This document shows, one piece after another, positions 34,364-42,363 of a stretch of 48,881 nt of DNA (positions within the stretch are counted from its first letter, which is position 1; each line of letters starts with the position of its first letter). This DNA comes from Deltaproteobacteria bacterium. Its GTDB lineage: Bacteria; Desulfobacterota; Desulfarculia; Adiutricales; JAGVGV01. The stretch lies in assembly GCA_015233515.1 (NCBI GenBank), contig JADFXS010000004.1, positions 1,375 through 50,255 on the forward strand, read 5' to 3'. Under the pieces are notes generated by a model, which was given only the letters and a program-made list of their open reading frames with translations, searched no databases and was not told the DNA's origin. Position numbers and translations under genes: made by a program.

Positions 34364-35758
34364 TCATTTAGGTTCCTTGAGCACACGATACAATTCCAAC
34401 AAACGAGCATCGGTTTTTACATCACTGGTCCGCAATGGCCGGGCGAGGGTGATGCCGTCAAGCGTTCGTCCACGGCTTAAAGCCACATATAACTGTCCGC
34501 AGGCAAAGGCGCCTGACCCGATATCGACGATATATCGATCCAGGGTTATGCCTTGAGATTTATGGATAGTGAATGCCCAAGCCAGGACCAACGGTATCTG
34601 AGTGTAGGTTCCGGCCAATTGTCTCGTGATTTTCTTGGAATGTGGATCAACCATATACATGTAATATTCCCAGGTCACCCGGTCCACCTGGTATGTTTCC
34701 CCGATGGTTTCAATTTCGACCATGGCATATTTGTCATGTAAAGAGTTGACTCGCCCGATAGTTCCATTGACCCATCGTCTGTTAGAATCATTTTGGGTGA
34801 ACATGACTTGAGCGCCATGCCGGAGAGTTAGTTCCCGCGGAGAAGGCACATTTTTATCACTGAGTTTGTTATCGGTCCAAAACCCTGGAATATGATCCTC
34901 TATATTGGCTACAAATACTTTTTCCGTCCTCGGGTCCAAAGTTTCCTGTCGCCGTTTATTATGTATATCGGCTCGGGAATTGGTCGTAGTTAATAGAAGT
35001 TGTCCTGGACAATTCGAAATTGGGCGGCGGCAATGCGAGTTTATGGCCTCGATGGCGGTTTTAACATCAAGGTTAAGCCTTATTCGATCAAGCAAGGCGA
35101 TAAAAAGTTGATCGGTTTGTCTGTATATCTTAGTCAATTCCAAAAATTCAATTTCGCAGCCGTCGAAGGCCCGGGCGCCGAAAAAATACTCGGTGATATA
35201 GCCACCGGCATCCAGTAGAGTTTGATCTTGCTTGCCAACGACGGGTGGAAGCTGGAAAATATCTCCGACAGCCACCACTTGGATGCCGCCGAAAAGCCTA
35301 TTGTTTTTATGGACCTTGGTGCGAAGAAACCGTTCGATGCCGTCCATGAGATCGGCTCTGACCATGGAGATTTCGTCGATAACCAATATCTCCATTTTGT
35401 AATGAACGGATTTGGCGAAGGCCCGATCGACAATATCAGGACTTGTATAACCAGGCTTGAAGCCGAAGTAACTATGAATGGTCTGGCCGCCTGAATTCAA
35501 AGCGGTCTTGCCGGTAAAGGCGACGATAACCACATTGGAGAAGGTCTCGGCAATATGTTTTACCAGGGTGGTTTTACCGGTCCCGGCCTTACCTTGGATT
35601 AAAATAAACGGATATTTTTTTGACCGGATTTTTTCCAGGATTGGAGCAAACTCGGGATTAACCGGTCTGGCGGCCGGAGGTTGATTTTGACGCCGGCCGG
35701 GAACCGGTTGTTTTTTGTCCGCGCCAAAGATGCCGTCTATAATACCCTTGAGCCCCAT
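34364..35758 (-). CDS. PIF1/RecD-like superfamily 1B DNA helicase
   Basis: 464 residues. Motifs in order: Walker A GKAGTGKTTLV, VVAFTGKTALNSGG (motif Ia), LVIDEISMV (motif II, D-E-I-S-M as in PIF1), VGDIFQLPPV (motif III), YRQTDQ (IV), WVNGTIGRV (SH3-like) and AFTIHKSQGITLDRYIVDIG (V) with YVALSRGRTLDGI (VI). This is the full PIF1 set. It unwinds DNA 5'-3' with ATP. The short N-terminal tail (about 45 residues, Pro/Gln-rich) is unlike that of eukaryotic PIF1. It is isolated, with no recombination genes adjacent. Confidence 0.92.
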   Translation of the reverse strand: MGLKGIIDGIFGADKKQPVPGRRQNQPPAARPVNPEFAPILEKIRSKKYPFILIQGKAGTGKTTLVKHIAETFSNVVIVAFTGKTALNSGGQTIHSYFGFKPGYTSPDIVDRAFAKSVHYKMEILVIDEISMVRADLMDGIERFLRTKVHKNNRLFGGIQVVAVGDIFQLPPVVGKQDQTLLDAGGYITEYFFGARAFDGCEIEFLELTKIYRQTDQLFIALLDRIRLNLDVKTAIEAINSHCRRPISNCPGQLLLTTTNSRADIHNKRRQETLDPRTEKVFVANIEDHIPGFWTDNKLSDKNVPSPRELTLRHGAQVMFTQNDSNRRWVNGTIGRVNSLHDKYAMVEIETIGETYQVDRVTWEYYMYMVDPHSKKITRQLAGTYTQIPLVLAWAFTIHKSQGITLDRYIVDIGSGAFACGQLYVALSRGRTLDGITLARPLRTSDVKTDARLLELYRVLKEPK

Positions 35759-35842
35759 AGCGTTACCTTATCATTTTGTTGTTCCTGAATAATTAAAAAA
35801 ATTCAAGTCCAACTGGACCCATAATGAAATTATGTGTACAAA

Positions 35843-35984
35843 GAGGTAATTGCAAAACTGCCCTTTTGGCCCAACTCTTTGTCGGGCTTAATTTTGAAGC
35901 CCTCAAAATACGTCCGTATTCCTGCGGCTTCAAAATCTCGCCCTCCTCGATCTGGGCCAAAATTCCTAGTTTTGCAATCACCTC
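35843..35984. repeat. 142-bp nested palindrome, MITE-like
   Basis: The outer ends GAGGTAATTGCAAAACT (35843-35859) and AGTTTTGCAATCACCTC (35968-35984) are inverted with one mismatch. The inverted match continues inward as TTTTGGCCCA and TGGGCCAAAA. An inner hairpin has perfect 11-bp arms, ATTTTGAAGCC (35891-35901) and GGCTTCAAAAT (35926-35936), with AATACG/CGTATT inside. It has no coding capacity. It lies between the helicase and MFS genes and fills most of 35759-36040. Confidence 0.85.
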
Positions 35985-36040
35985 CAAATTAAGATTAAAT
36001 TTGACGTGAGGTGAAAAATTTTTATAGTGTCCGGTTTATC

Positions 36041-37195
36041 ATGATTTCAATTCCCCATCGACCCCTCCTGGTGCAGGGCGCGGTTTTCTTACTGGTGTCG
36101 GCGGCGTTTACCAATATATACCTTACGCAACCCGTGTTGCCGATCCTGGCTGGTGAATTCGCCGTAGACGAAACCGTCGCGTCCCGGACCATTTCCTTCG
36201 TGGTTCTCGGCATCGCCTTGGCCAATTTGCCCTTCGGCCTCCTGGCGGATCGTTTCCGGATTAAGCCCATTATACTTGTCGGGGGGGCATTAGTAGGAGT
36301 GTGCGGCATTTTGGGCGCGATCACTCCCAGTTTGCCCGTCCTTCTTGGTTTGCGCCTGACCCAAGGCCTGTTCCTTCCCGCGGTTACGACCTGCCTGGCG
36401 GCTTATCTGGCCCGAAGTCTACCGCTCGACAGTCTAAACGTGGTGATGGGCACATATGTCTCCGCCACGGTGGCCGGCGGCCTCGGCGGACGTCTTCTGG
36501 GTGGCTATATCCACCCTCCTCTACATTGGCGCTATGCCATGGTCAGTGCGTCCTTATTTCTTTTCGCGGCCTTAGCCTTGGCCATGGCGGTCTTGCCGGG
36601 TGAGCGCCGGAATAAATTCGAACGCGATTCCAGTGCGGGATTTTTTCAGTTGCTAACCCGTAAGGATTTGCTGGTCACCTATCTGGCGGCCTTCGGGTCT
36701 TTCTTCGTCTTTACCTCCTCCTTTAACTATCTGCCTTTTTACTTGCATGGACCGGAGTTTGGGGTTTCCACCAATGTGGTCACCTCGCTTTATCTTTCTT
36801 ATCTCATCGGCATTATTGTCGGCCCCCTGGCCGGTGGTTTGGCCAACCGCCTGGGAAACGGAACGACCATGATCCTCGGATCCCTTGTTTTCGGCCTGGG
36901 CTTGATCTGCACTCTCTTCCATTCGCTGGCCGCCATTCTAGCCGGTCTGATTTTTATCTGCGCCGGATTCTTCGCGATTCATTCCTCGGCCGCCGGTTCC
37001 CTCAATCGAAAATTGACCGGAAACCGGGGCCAGGCCAATTCTTTTTACGTTCTTTTTTATTACCTGGGAGGCTATGCCGGAATCACGGCCAGCGGACAAG
37101 CTTACTTGCGGGGAGGGTGGCCTTTGTTGGTCGAACTGGGTCTTACCGTTCTACTCTTGCCGTTGATTATCGGTGTCCTGGAAAGTCGACGGTAA
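36041..37195 (+). CDS. MFS transporter, YnfM-like efflux family
   Basis: 384 residues with twelve predicted helices. The N-terminal half has NIYLTQPVLPILAGEF, then SFVVLGIALANLPFGLLADRFRIK carrying the G-x-L-a-D-R-f motif of loop 2-3. The second half shows a corresponding GPLAGGLANRLGNGT. This resembles YnfM/NepI-like drug or nucleoside efflux. I chose ATG 36041; GTG 36011 is in frame but would add a polar stretch. It is convergent with hicB. The substrate is unknown, and neighbours give no hint beyond the MITE-like element upstream. Confidence 0.88.
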   Translation: MISIPHRPLLVQGAVFLLVSAAFTNIYLTQPVLPILAGEFAVDETVASRTISFVVLGIALANLPFGLLADRFRIKPIILVGGALVGVCGILGAITPSLPVLLGLRLTQGLFLPAVTTCLAAYLARSLPLDSLNVVMGTYVSATVAGGLGGRLLGGYIHPPLHWRYAMVSASLFLFAALALAMAVLPGERRNKFERDSSAGFFQLLTRKDLLVTYLAAFGSFFVFTSSFNYLPFYLHGPEFGVSTNVVTSLYLSYLIGIIVGPLAGGLANRLGNGTTMILGSLVFGLGLICTLFHSLAAILAGLIFICAGFFAIHSSAAGSLNRKLTGNRGQANSFYVLFYYLGGYAGITASGQAYLRGGWPLLVELGLTVLLLPLIIGVLESRR

Positions 37196-37253
37196 GGGCC
37201 GCCCCGGTCTACGCTCCTCTTGATGGAGCGCGAAGCTGTTCATGTTTTTAATG

Positions 37254-37700
37254 TTATCTTAACTTGGCGTCTTCCAGGTTTACAGTCAACCGTTTACCCA
37301 AGACGTTTAAAGCCGCCGATAGCCGTGGCAATTTGGAAGGATGGAGCGGATCAAGCAGGCGACGAACCTCTTTTTCGTCACAGCCTAGCTTATCAGCCAG
37401 AGCCACTTTGCTAAGATCCGATTCCATTAAGGAAACATAGAGAGCAACCTTAGCGGCGATGAGCGGTGATGGAATAGCCATTAAATGTTCCTGGGACCGG
37501 CTGGAAGGATAGGGTATTTCCTCACCGCGTTTCATTCGGCCGGCCAACGCTTCTTCCAAGGCATCACCCGCTTGGCGAAAAGCTTCGGCTTTAGTATTGC
37601 CTTGAGTGATTATCTCCGGAAAATCGGGAAAGAAAACAATATATCCGCCGTCCACATCATCGGCAGTTAGCTGGACCGGATAAGCGAAGCCTCGTTTCAT
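37254..37700 (-). CDS. hicB: HicB-type antitoxin with helix-turn-helix
   Basis: 148 residues. The N-terminal partial-RNase-H-like fold (about 1-70) has PVQLTADDVDGGYIVFFPDF, PEIITQGNT-KAEAFRQAGDA and LEEALAGRM, the HicB signature. The C-terminal DNA-binding domain (about 80-140) has SDLSKVALADKLGCDEKEVRRLL. It neutralises HicA and represses the operon. It starts 10 bp after hicA on the same strand, in toxin-first order as usual for hicAB. Confidence 0.93.
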   Translation of the reverse strand: MKRGFAYPVQLTADDVDGGYIVFFPDFPEIITQGNTKAEAFRQAGDALEEALAGRMKRGEEIPYPSSRSQEHLMAIPSPLIAAKVALYVSLMESDLSKVALADKLGCDEKEVRRLLDPLHPSKLPRLSAALNVLGKRLTVNLEDAKLR

Positions 37701-37710
37701 GTCTGGTTCC

Positions 37711-37926
37711 TTATAATATTTCCTCTATTGTCAGGCCTAGTTGGGCCAAGATCGCGTGCAAAGTGCCTACCATCAGATCTTGTTTTAAATCAGGGACGAC
37801 CGCGAACCTCTTTCCGAAATACAATGTGCCATGGCGGCCTTTGCCTCTTTCCACTACAAACTGGACCTCATAGCCAACCTTGCGGCCATATTTCCTCAAC
37901 TTTCTGAGAAGTTCGCTTCCTTTCAT
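37711..37926 (-). CDS. hicA: HicA-type toxin (mRNA interferase)
   Basis: 71 residues of the dsRBD-like HicA fold: MKGSELLRKLRKYGRKVGYE, then ERGKGRHGTLYFG carrying the catalytic His, then VVPDLKQDLMVGTLHAILAQ with a helix ending the protein. Together with hicB this is a complete type II module. Only 2 bp separate ATG 37926 from a TATAAT-like sequence on the minus strand (37929-37934), and no SD is seen, so the transcript may be leaderless. Otherwise the real start is not this ATG. Confidence 0.9.
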   Translation of the reverse strand: MKGSELLRKLRKYGRKVGYEVQFVVERGKGRHGTLYFGKRFAVVPDLKQDLMVGTLHAILAQLGLTIEEIL

Positions 37927-37934
37927 TGATTATA

Positions 37935-37963
37935 ATAATCGGTCAAATATGTCCGATTGTCAA
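37935..37963 (-). promoter_or_regulatory. hicA promoter with palindromic operator
   Basis: On the minus strand TTGACA (37963-37958) and GATTAT (37940-37935) are spaced by 17 bp. Between and overlapping them lies the inverted repeat AATCGG ... CCGATT (37958-37937; 6-bp arms, 10-bp spacer), placed where HicB binding would block RNA polymerase. Confidence 0.6.
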
Positions 37964-38012
37964 GGTGATATTTGCTCTAACCGTGAGATGTGGCAACTCG
38001 CGCGACATCAAC

Positions 38013-38133
38013 GTTGAATCTCCTCGCAGCGGACTGCGAGGAATCTTCGACATGTAAGGAACGAACGCGCTTAAGTTTTTTTGCTCGCCAACCCCGCGGC
38101 AAGCTACGAGGAATGCGCTCGCCGGCATGTTCA
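38013..38133 (+). repeat. Family A repeat, copy 7 (complete composite)
   Basis: GTTGAATCTCCTCGCAGCGG with opposing ACTGCGAGGAATCTTCGACA, a TGTAAGGAACGAACGCGC linker, TTGCTCGCCAACCCCGCGGC with opposing AAGCTACGAGGAATGCGC, and the tail TCGCCGGCATGTTCA. It is the best copy of the two-hairpin form. Bases 38134-38526 carry no gene, only a perfect 16-bp palindrome (GTTGCAAACTTGCAAC, 38210-38225). Confidence 0.8.
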
Positions 38134-38526
38134 AAGACCTAAATTAGCGATTCCTATAATTTTCAGAGGGTTTGAGATCCGCCAATTCGATTCGGCCCGA
38201 TCAAGCAATGTTGCAAACTTGCAACCTGGACATCAAACAGATCAAGGGACACACATTTATCACCGTGCGGCAAGAAGCGTTAATTATAACAAAATCGACT
38301 TAACAATCCGCCTTTCTTTAAATCGGCGTCATGTTGGGCTAAAGCAAAATCTTTAAATCCATCACGGAAACTTACTACAAAAACATTTATAATTACAAAT
38401 ATATACGTTGATCGTCGCAGCTTTGCAACAAACTCTTGAATCATCTCCGTGACAAAACGCGTTCGAAAAAGCCTGACATTGCCTCGCCGCGCGCGCCATG
38501 TCTCAGCGCCGATGCAAAATTTTAAA

Positions 38527-38542
38527 TGGCACCGGCTTTGCT
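38527..38542 (+). promoter_or_regulatory. Sigma-54 (-24/-12) promoter of the glycyl-radical operon
   Basis: TGGCACCGGCTTTGCT matches TGGCACGN4TTGCW at every position but one, with exact spacing, 45 bp upstream of the lyase ATG. This predicts a 5' leader of roughly 30 nt ending in AGGAGG (38576-38581). A weak inverted pair, TGACAT (38474) and ATGTCT (38498), may be an activator site. The activator gene fragment at 48528-48881 is the obvious regulator candidate. Confidence 0.85.
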
Positions 38543-38587
38543 GTATAAAATAGCAGCGCCAGCCCCGCCTTAAACAGGAGGAAGATT

Positions 38588-40378
38588 ATGCCCGATCAGA
38601 GACCAAATGCTTACCCGATTGATTGTTGCTTGTCGCCCCATGAACAGCTCATTCTGGATAATATAGACGGCAAGGCAAATATATACCGACAGAACGAAGC
38701 CCACGTCCGCCCGTTCAAGATTCTGGACCGGGTCCAAAACCTCCGGCCGAAAGTGGATGTCGAACGCGGCAAATATTTTACCGAATCCATGAAGGAGACC
38801 GTGGGGCAGCCCCTGGTTCTCCGCTGGGCCAAGGCCCTGAAGAACATCGCGGAAAAGATATCCATCTATATTGATGAAGATCAGCTTCTGGTCGGCCGCT
38901 CCGGGTGTCAAGGCCGATACGGCATCCTCTATCCGGAACTGGATGGGGATTTCCTCGATCTGGCGGTCCAGGAACTGGCCAAGCGGGAAGTTTCGCCCTT
39001 CATCATCGAAGAGAAGGACGCCAAGGTCATCATCGAGGAAATCGCGCCCTTCTGGAAGGGCAAGACCTATCACGAGCATCTGGCCGTTTCCCTGCCCGAG
39101 GAGACCTTACGGCACACTTACGATCCCAAGGATGTGAGATACTCCCGGTTCATCGTCAATGAAACCTCGTCCTTCCGGTCCTGCCTCCAGTGGGTGCACG
39201 ATTACGAAAAAGTCTTGAAAATCGGCTTTAAGGGCATCAAGGCTCAAGCCCTGGCCCAGATGAAGAAACTCGATTTCTTCAGCCCGGTGGACAACGTCGA
39301 GAAAAAACCGTTTCTGGAAGCCATCGTTATCACCTGCGACGCCATTGTTCTGTGGGCCAATCGCCACGCGGTCCTGGCTCAAAACATGGCCCGGCAAGAG
39401 CCGGACCCCAAGCGTCGACAGGAACTGGAACGCATGGCCCAAACCTGCGCCTGGGTCCCGGAAAACCCGGCCCGGGATTTTTATGAAGCCATGCAGTCCC
39501 AGTGGTTTACGCAGATGTTCTCCCGCATCGAACAGAAAACCGGCACCATAATTTCCAACGGCCGCATGGACCAGTATCTGTATCCCTTCTATAAGGCCGA
39601 TATCGAAGCCGGAACCCTGACCGAGGACCAGGCCATGGAATTATTCGAGTGCATGTGGGTGGCCATGGCCCAGTTCATCGATCTTTACATCTCTCCCACC
39701 GGCGGGGCCTTTAACGAAGGTTACGCCCACTGGGAAGCCGTGACCATCGGCGGCCAGACCAAGGACGGCCGAGACGCGGCCAACGACCTCACCTATTTGC
39801 TGCTCAGGTCCAAGCGCGAGTTCCCCCTCCACTATCCCGACTTGGCGGCCAGGGTTCATTCTCGAGCCCCGGCGCGTTATCTGTGGGAAGTGGCCGAAAC
39901 CATAAAAGAAGGCTCGGGTTTCCCCAAGCTGCTCAACGATGAGGAAATAATCCCGCTATATCTTTCAAAAGGGGCCTCGTTCGAAGAAATTTACGATTAT
40001 GCCGGTTCCGGCTGCTCCGAGGCGCGCATGCCCAACCGCGACACCTTTACCAGCGGTTGCGCGTATATCAATTTCGCGGCGGCCTTGGAAATGGCTTTGT
40101 ATAACGGCAAAATGCAGCTTTACGGCGATGAAGCCATCGGTCTGGAGACCGGCGATCCGGTCAAGTTCACCGCCTGGGAACAGTTTTGGGACGCCTACCT
40201 GGCCCAGCAGACCAACTTTATCCGGCATGCCTTTATCCAACAGATCATCGTCAACAACATGCGCGCCCGACATTTCGCCGCGCCATTAGCTTCGGCTCTG
40301 CACGACCTGTGCATGGCCGGCTGCCTTGACCTGCATTCGCCCATGATTCCCGGCGGTCTCGACTTCGGGTACTTTTAA
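38588..40378 (+). CDS. islA: Glycyl-radical C-S lyase (isethionate sulfite-lyase-like), N-terminal 596 residues before an in-frame TAA
   Basis: This is the first part of an 838-codon glycyl-radical enzyme. It has the PFL-type barrel, ending ...GGLDFGYF before TAA 40376-40378; the next codons ([16 protein letters not shown]) continue the same family sequence in the same frame. The thiyl-radical Cys476 and Glu478 lie in [14 protein letters not shown]. Arg197 and Gln201 ([14 protein letters not shown]) correspond, with a constant offset of 8, to the substrate residues I recall for Bilophila IslA (R189, Q193, C468, E470). IslA cleaves isethionate to sulfite and acetaldehyde. AGGAGG is 6 bp before ATG 38588. 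Related sulfonate lyases (for example DHPS-cleaving) cannot be excluded. Without its C-terminus it has no radical glycine. Confidence 0.85.
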   Translation: MPDQRPNAYPIDCCLSPHEQLILDNIDGKANIYRQNEAHVRPFKILDRVQNLRPKVDVERGKYFTESMKETVGQPLVLRWAKALKNIAEKISIYIDEDQLLVGRSGCQGRYGILYPELDGDFLDLAVQELAKREVSPFIIEEKDAKVIIEEIAPFWKGKTYHEHLAVSLPEETLRHTYDPKDVRYSRFIVNETSSFRSCLQWVHDYEKVLKIGFKGIKAQALAQMKKLDFFSPVDNVEKKPFLEAIVITCDAIVLWANRHAVLAQNMARQEPDPKRRQELERMAQTCAWVPENPARDFYEAMQSQWFTQMFSRIEQKTGTIISNGRMDQYLYPFYKADIEAGTLTEDQAMELFECMWVAMAQFIDLYISPTGGAFNEGYAHWEAVTIGGQTKDGRDAANDLTYLLLRSKREFPLHYPDLAARVHSRAPARYLWEVAETIKEGSGFPKLLNDEEIIPLYLSKGASFEEIYDYAGSGCSEARMPNRDTFTSGCAYINFAAALEMALYNGKMQLYGDEAIGLETGDPVKFTAWEQFWDAYLAQQTNFIRHAFIQQIIVNNMRARHFAAPLASALHDLCMAGCLDLHSPMIPGGLDFGYF

Positions 40379-40396
40379 GGCATCGGGTACGGCACG

Positions 40397-41104
40397 GTGG
40401 TCGATTCCCTGGCGGCCATCAAAAAACTGGTTTATGAGGAAAAGAAGCTGACCATGACCGAGCTGCTCCAGGCCTTGAAAACCAATTTTCAGGGTCGGGA
40501 AGATCTGCGGGCCATGTTGCGCAACTCGCCGTGTTATGGCAACAACGACTCCTACGCCGACGCCATCGCCAAGGAAATAGACCGGCAGTCGGTGGAATTC
40601 ACCAAAAAATATTCCAAGGAACTGGGTATCAACCTGGATTTCCGCCTAGTCCCCTTCACCGCCCATGTTCCCTTCGGCAAGGTGGTCAGCGCCACCCCGA
40701 ACGGTCGCTTGGCTTACACGCCTCTTTCCGACGGCTCCTCGGCTTCCCATGGCGCGGATATCAACGGTCCCACGGCCGTGCTGCTATCCAACTTCGCCTC
40801 CAAGAACTACGATCACCGGGAACGGGCCTCCAGACTCCTTAACATCAAGTTCACGCCTCACTGCGTGGCCGGGGACGAAGGGACGAAAAAACTGGTCTCG
40901 TTCATCAAGACCTTTATCGACCTCAAGCTTTGGCATATCCAGTTCAACATCATCAACCGTCAGACCCTTCTGGCCGCGCAGAAGGACCCGGATAAATACC
41001 GCGGCCTGATCGTCCGGATCGCCGGTTACAGCGCCTACTTCTGCGACCTGTCCAAGGACTTGCAGGATGATCTTATCGCCCGGACCGACCACGTGACCAT
41101 TTAA
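40397..41104 (+). CDS. islA: Glycyl-radical enzyme, C-terminal part with the radical glycine, after the in-frame TAA
   Basis: It is in frame with the preceding part (codons 598-838). GTG 40397 is the first possible restart, with AAGG only at 40377-40380 (16 bp away), so efficient re-initiation is doubtful. It carries the substrate-loop segment [14 protein letters not shown], where Arg686 and Phe690 match recalled IslA R678 and F682 with the same offset of 8. It also carries the radical motif [14 protein letters not shown], with Gly813 matching G805. The Cys-to-Gly distance of 337 equals that of IslA as I recall it. The sequence is not otherwise degraded, so the stop is recent, an error, or tolerated. 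Confidence 0.8.
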   Translation: MVDSLAAIKKLVYEEKKLTMTELLQALKTNFQGREDLRAMLRNSPCYGNNDSYADAIAKEIDRQSVEFTKKYSKELGINLDFRLVPFTAHVPFGKVVSATPNGRLAYTPLSDGSSASHGADINGPTAVLLSNFASKNYDHRERASRLLNIKFTPHCVAGDEGTKKLVSFIKTFIDLKLWHIQFNIINRQTLLAAQKDPDKYRGLIVRIAGYSAYFCDLSKDLQDDLIARTDHVTI

Positions 41105-41119
41105 CCATTTGGCTCGATC

Positions 41120-41150
41120 ATGGACCTGGCGGACGTCCCGTCAGGTCCAT
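41120..41150 (+). promoter_or_regulatory. RNA hairpin covering the activase start codon
   Basis: ATGGACCTG (41120-41128) pairs perfectly with CAGGTCCAT (41142-41150), and pairing can continue inward through G-T, C-G, G-C and G-C. The 3' arm contains the only SD-like bases (AGG) and the first two bases of the activase ATG (41149-41151), so folding would reduce activase translation relative to the lyase. Confidence 0.6.
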
Positions 41151-42180
41151 GAGTTTTGTAAAACGATTGGAATCCAAATTGACCATACCTCTGGGACTTC
41201 AAAATAAAGGAACCGTCTTCAGCATTCAGAAATATTCGGTCCACGACGGGCCGGGCATCAGAACCATAATATTCATGAAGGGGTGTAACCTGGCCTGCCG
41301 CTGGTGCAGCAATCCGGAATCCCAGGCCTCCTATCCTCAACTGGCCTATAACCCGGAAAAATGCCTGACCGTGGAAGCCTGCCCACGCTGTCGCGAAGTT
41401 TGTCCTAAAAACGCCCTTTCCGTGGATGAATATGGGAAGGTCAAGGTTGATTTCCGGTCATGCGACAACTGTCTCAAGTGCGCCCAAGCCTGCCCTAACC
41501 TCGCCCTCAATCCCTACGGGTATAAAATCACGGTCGAACAAGCCCTGAAGCGGGTCGAGGAAGACGACCTGTTCTACGCCCGATCGGGCGGCGGGCTGAC
41601 CTTGAGCGGCGGCGAACCGCTGTTTCAAGGGGTTTTCGCCATCGATCTTTTGCGGGAAGCGCGAAAACGGCGCATCGACACCTGCGTGGAGACTTGCGGC
41701 CATGTTCCCTGGCTGGTGTTGAAGGAGGCGGCTCAATATCTGAACACCGTGTATTACGATATCAAGTGCCTGGACCGGGCCAGGCATTTGGAATGGACCG
41801 GCGTTCCCAACGACCATATTAAAAGCAACCTCGTCAAACTGAGGGCGGAATATCCCGGGCTTCCCATTCGGGTCCGCACCCCCGTTATTCCCGGATTTAA
41901 CGACGATGAGGAATCAATCTCGAGCATTATCGATTTCATTCATGGTATAAATGAAATTGATTACGAACTCTTGGCTTACCACCGCATGGGGACTCCCAAG
42001 TATGGTTACCTGGGTCGTGATTACCCCTTGCCGGAGGCCGAGACCGTCACGGAAGGACGACTCAAGGAATTACGCCAATTCGCCGGCTTGAGGCTGAAAG
42101 GCTTTTGTCAGCCGCCGCCTCAAGCGGAATCGGCCGATCAAGACGAAAAGTCGAAAAACCAGCGGGGGACAAAATCATGA
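41149..42180 (+). CDS. islB: Glycyl-radical enzyme activating enzyme (radical SAM)
   Basis: 343 residues. After a 20-residue extension it has KGTVFSIQKYSVHDGPGIRT and the radical-SAM cluster motif C-N-L-A-C-R-W-C (C-x3-C-x2-C). A ferredoxin-like insertion with two Cys sets follows (CLTVEACPRCREVCP and CDNCLKCAQACP), then LTLSGGEPLFQ (SAM binding) and VRTPVIPGFNDDEE. The extra clusters are typical of activases of choline-lyase/glycerol-dehydratase-type enzymes and distinguish it from PflA. It makes the glycyl radical on the upstream lyase, from which it is separated by 44 bp. An RNA hairpin overlaps its start codon. The C-terminal 25 residues are polar and variable. Confidence 0.93.
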   Translation: MSFVKRLESKLTIPLGLQNKGTVFSIQKYSVHDGPGIRTIIFMKGCNLACRWCSNPESQASYPQLAYNPEKCLTVEACPRCREVCPKNALSVDEYGKVKVDFRSCDNCLKCAQACPNLALNPYGYKITVEQALKRVEEDDLFYARSGGGLTLSGGEPLFQGVFAIDLLREARKRRIDTCVETCGHVPWLVLKEAAQYLNTVYYDIKCLDRARHLEWTGVPNDHIKSNLVKLRAEYPGLPIRVRTPVIPGFNDDEESISSIIDFIHGINEIDYELLAYHRMGTPKYGYLGRDYPLPEAETVTEGRLKELRQFAGLRLKGFCQPPPQAESADQDEKSKNQRGTKS

Positions 42181-42286
42181 ACAGTGAAGACTCCAGGTTA
42201 CGTCCCCATTCGCCCCTTGAATAAAACAGGCTTGTTACATGACATGAAAGACGGCGCGGTCATCCGAGGGGGAAAGTCCGGGCATT

Positions 42287-42348
42287 GGTCTAACAACGGG
42301 CCTTTCATCTTTAGCGCGAGAGTCAATATTATAATAACGGTCTAACAA
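42287..42348 (+). promoter_or_regulatory. Paired GGTCTAACAA direct repeats before the binding-protein gene
   Basis: GGTCTAACAA occurs at 42287-42296 and 42339-42348, 52 bp apart, close to five helical turns. The second copy ends just before AAGGAGG and ATG 42364. Two same-face sites for a regulator are possible, giving the transporter separate control from the lyase. Confidence 0.4.
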
Positions 42349-42363
42349 ACCAAGGAGGATTCG

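Noticed and set aside
38190..38345. A short + strand frame (MLQTCNLDIKQIKGHTF ...) upstream of the glycyl-radical operon
   Set aside because: It has no ribosome-binding site, contains a perfect palindrome, and matches no family that I recognise. It may be a fragment of a lost gene.
40376..40378. Recoding of the stop codon in the glycyl-radical gene (selenocysteine or pyrrolysine)
   Set aside because: The codon is TAA. Selenocysteine uses TGA and pyrrolysine TAG, and no matching stem-loop was evident downstream. Mutation or error is simpler.
42267..42283. GAGGGGGAAAGTCCGGGC resembles the conserved GAGGAAAGTCCGGGC segment of RNase P RNA
   Set aside because: The rest of an RNase P RNA (about 350 nt with its other conserved regions) cannot fit or be found before the gene at 42364. 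A chance match is more likely.
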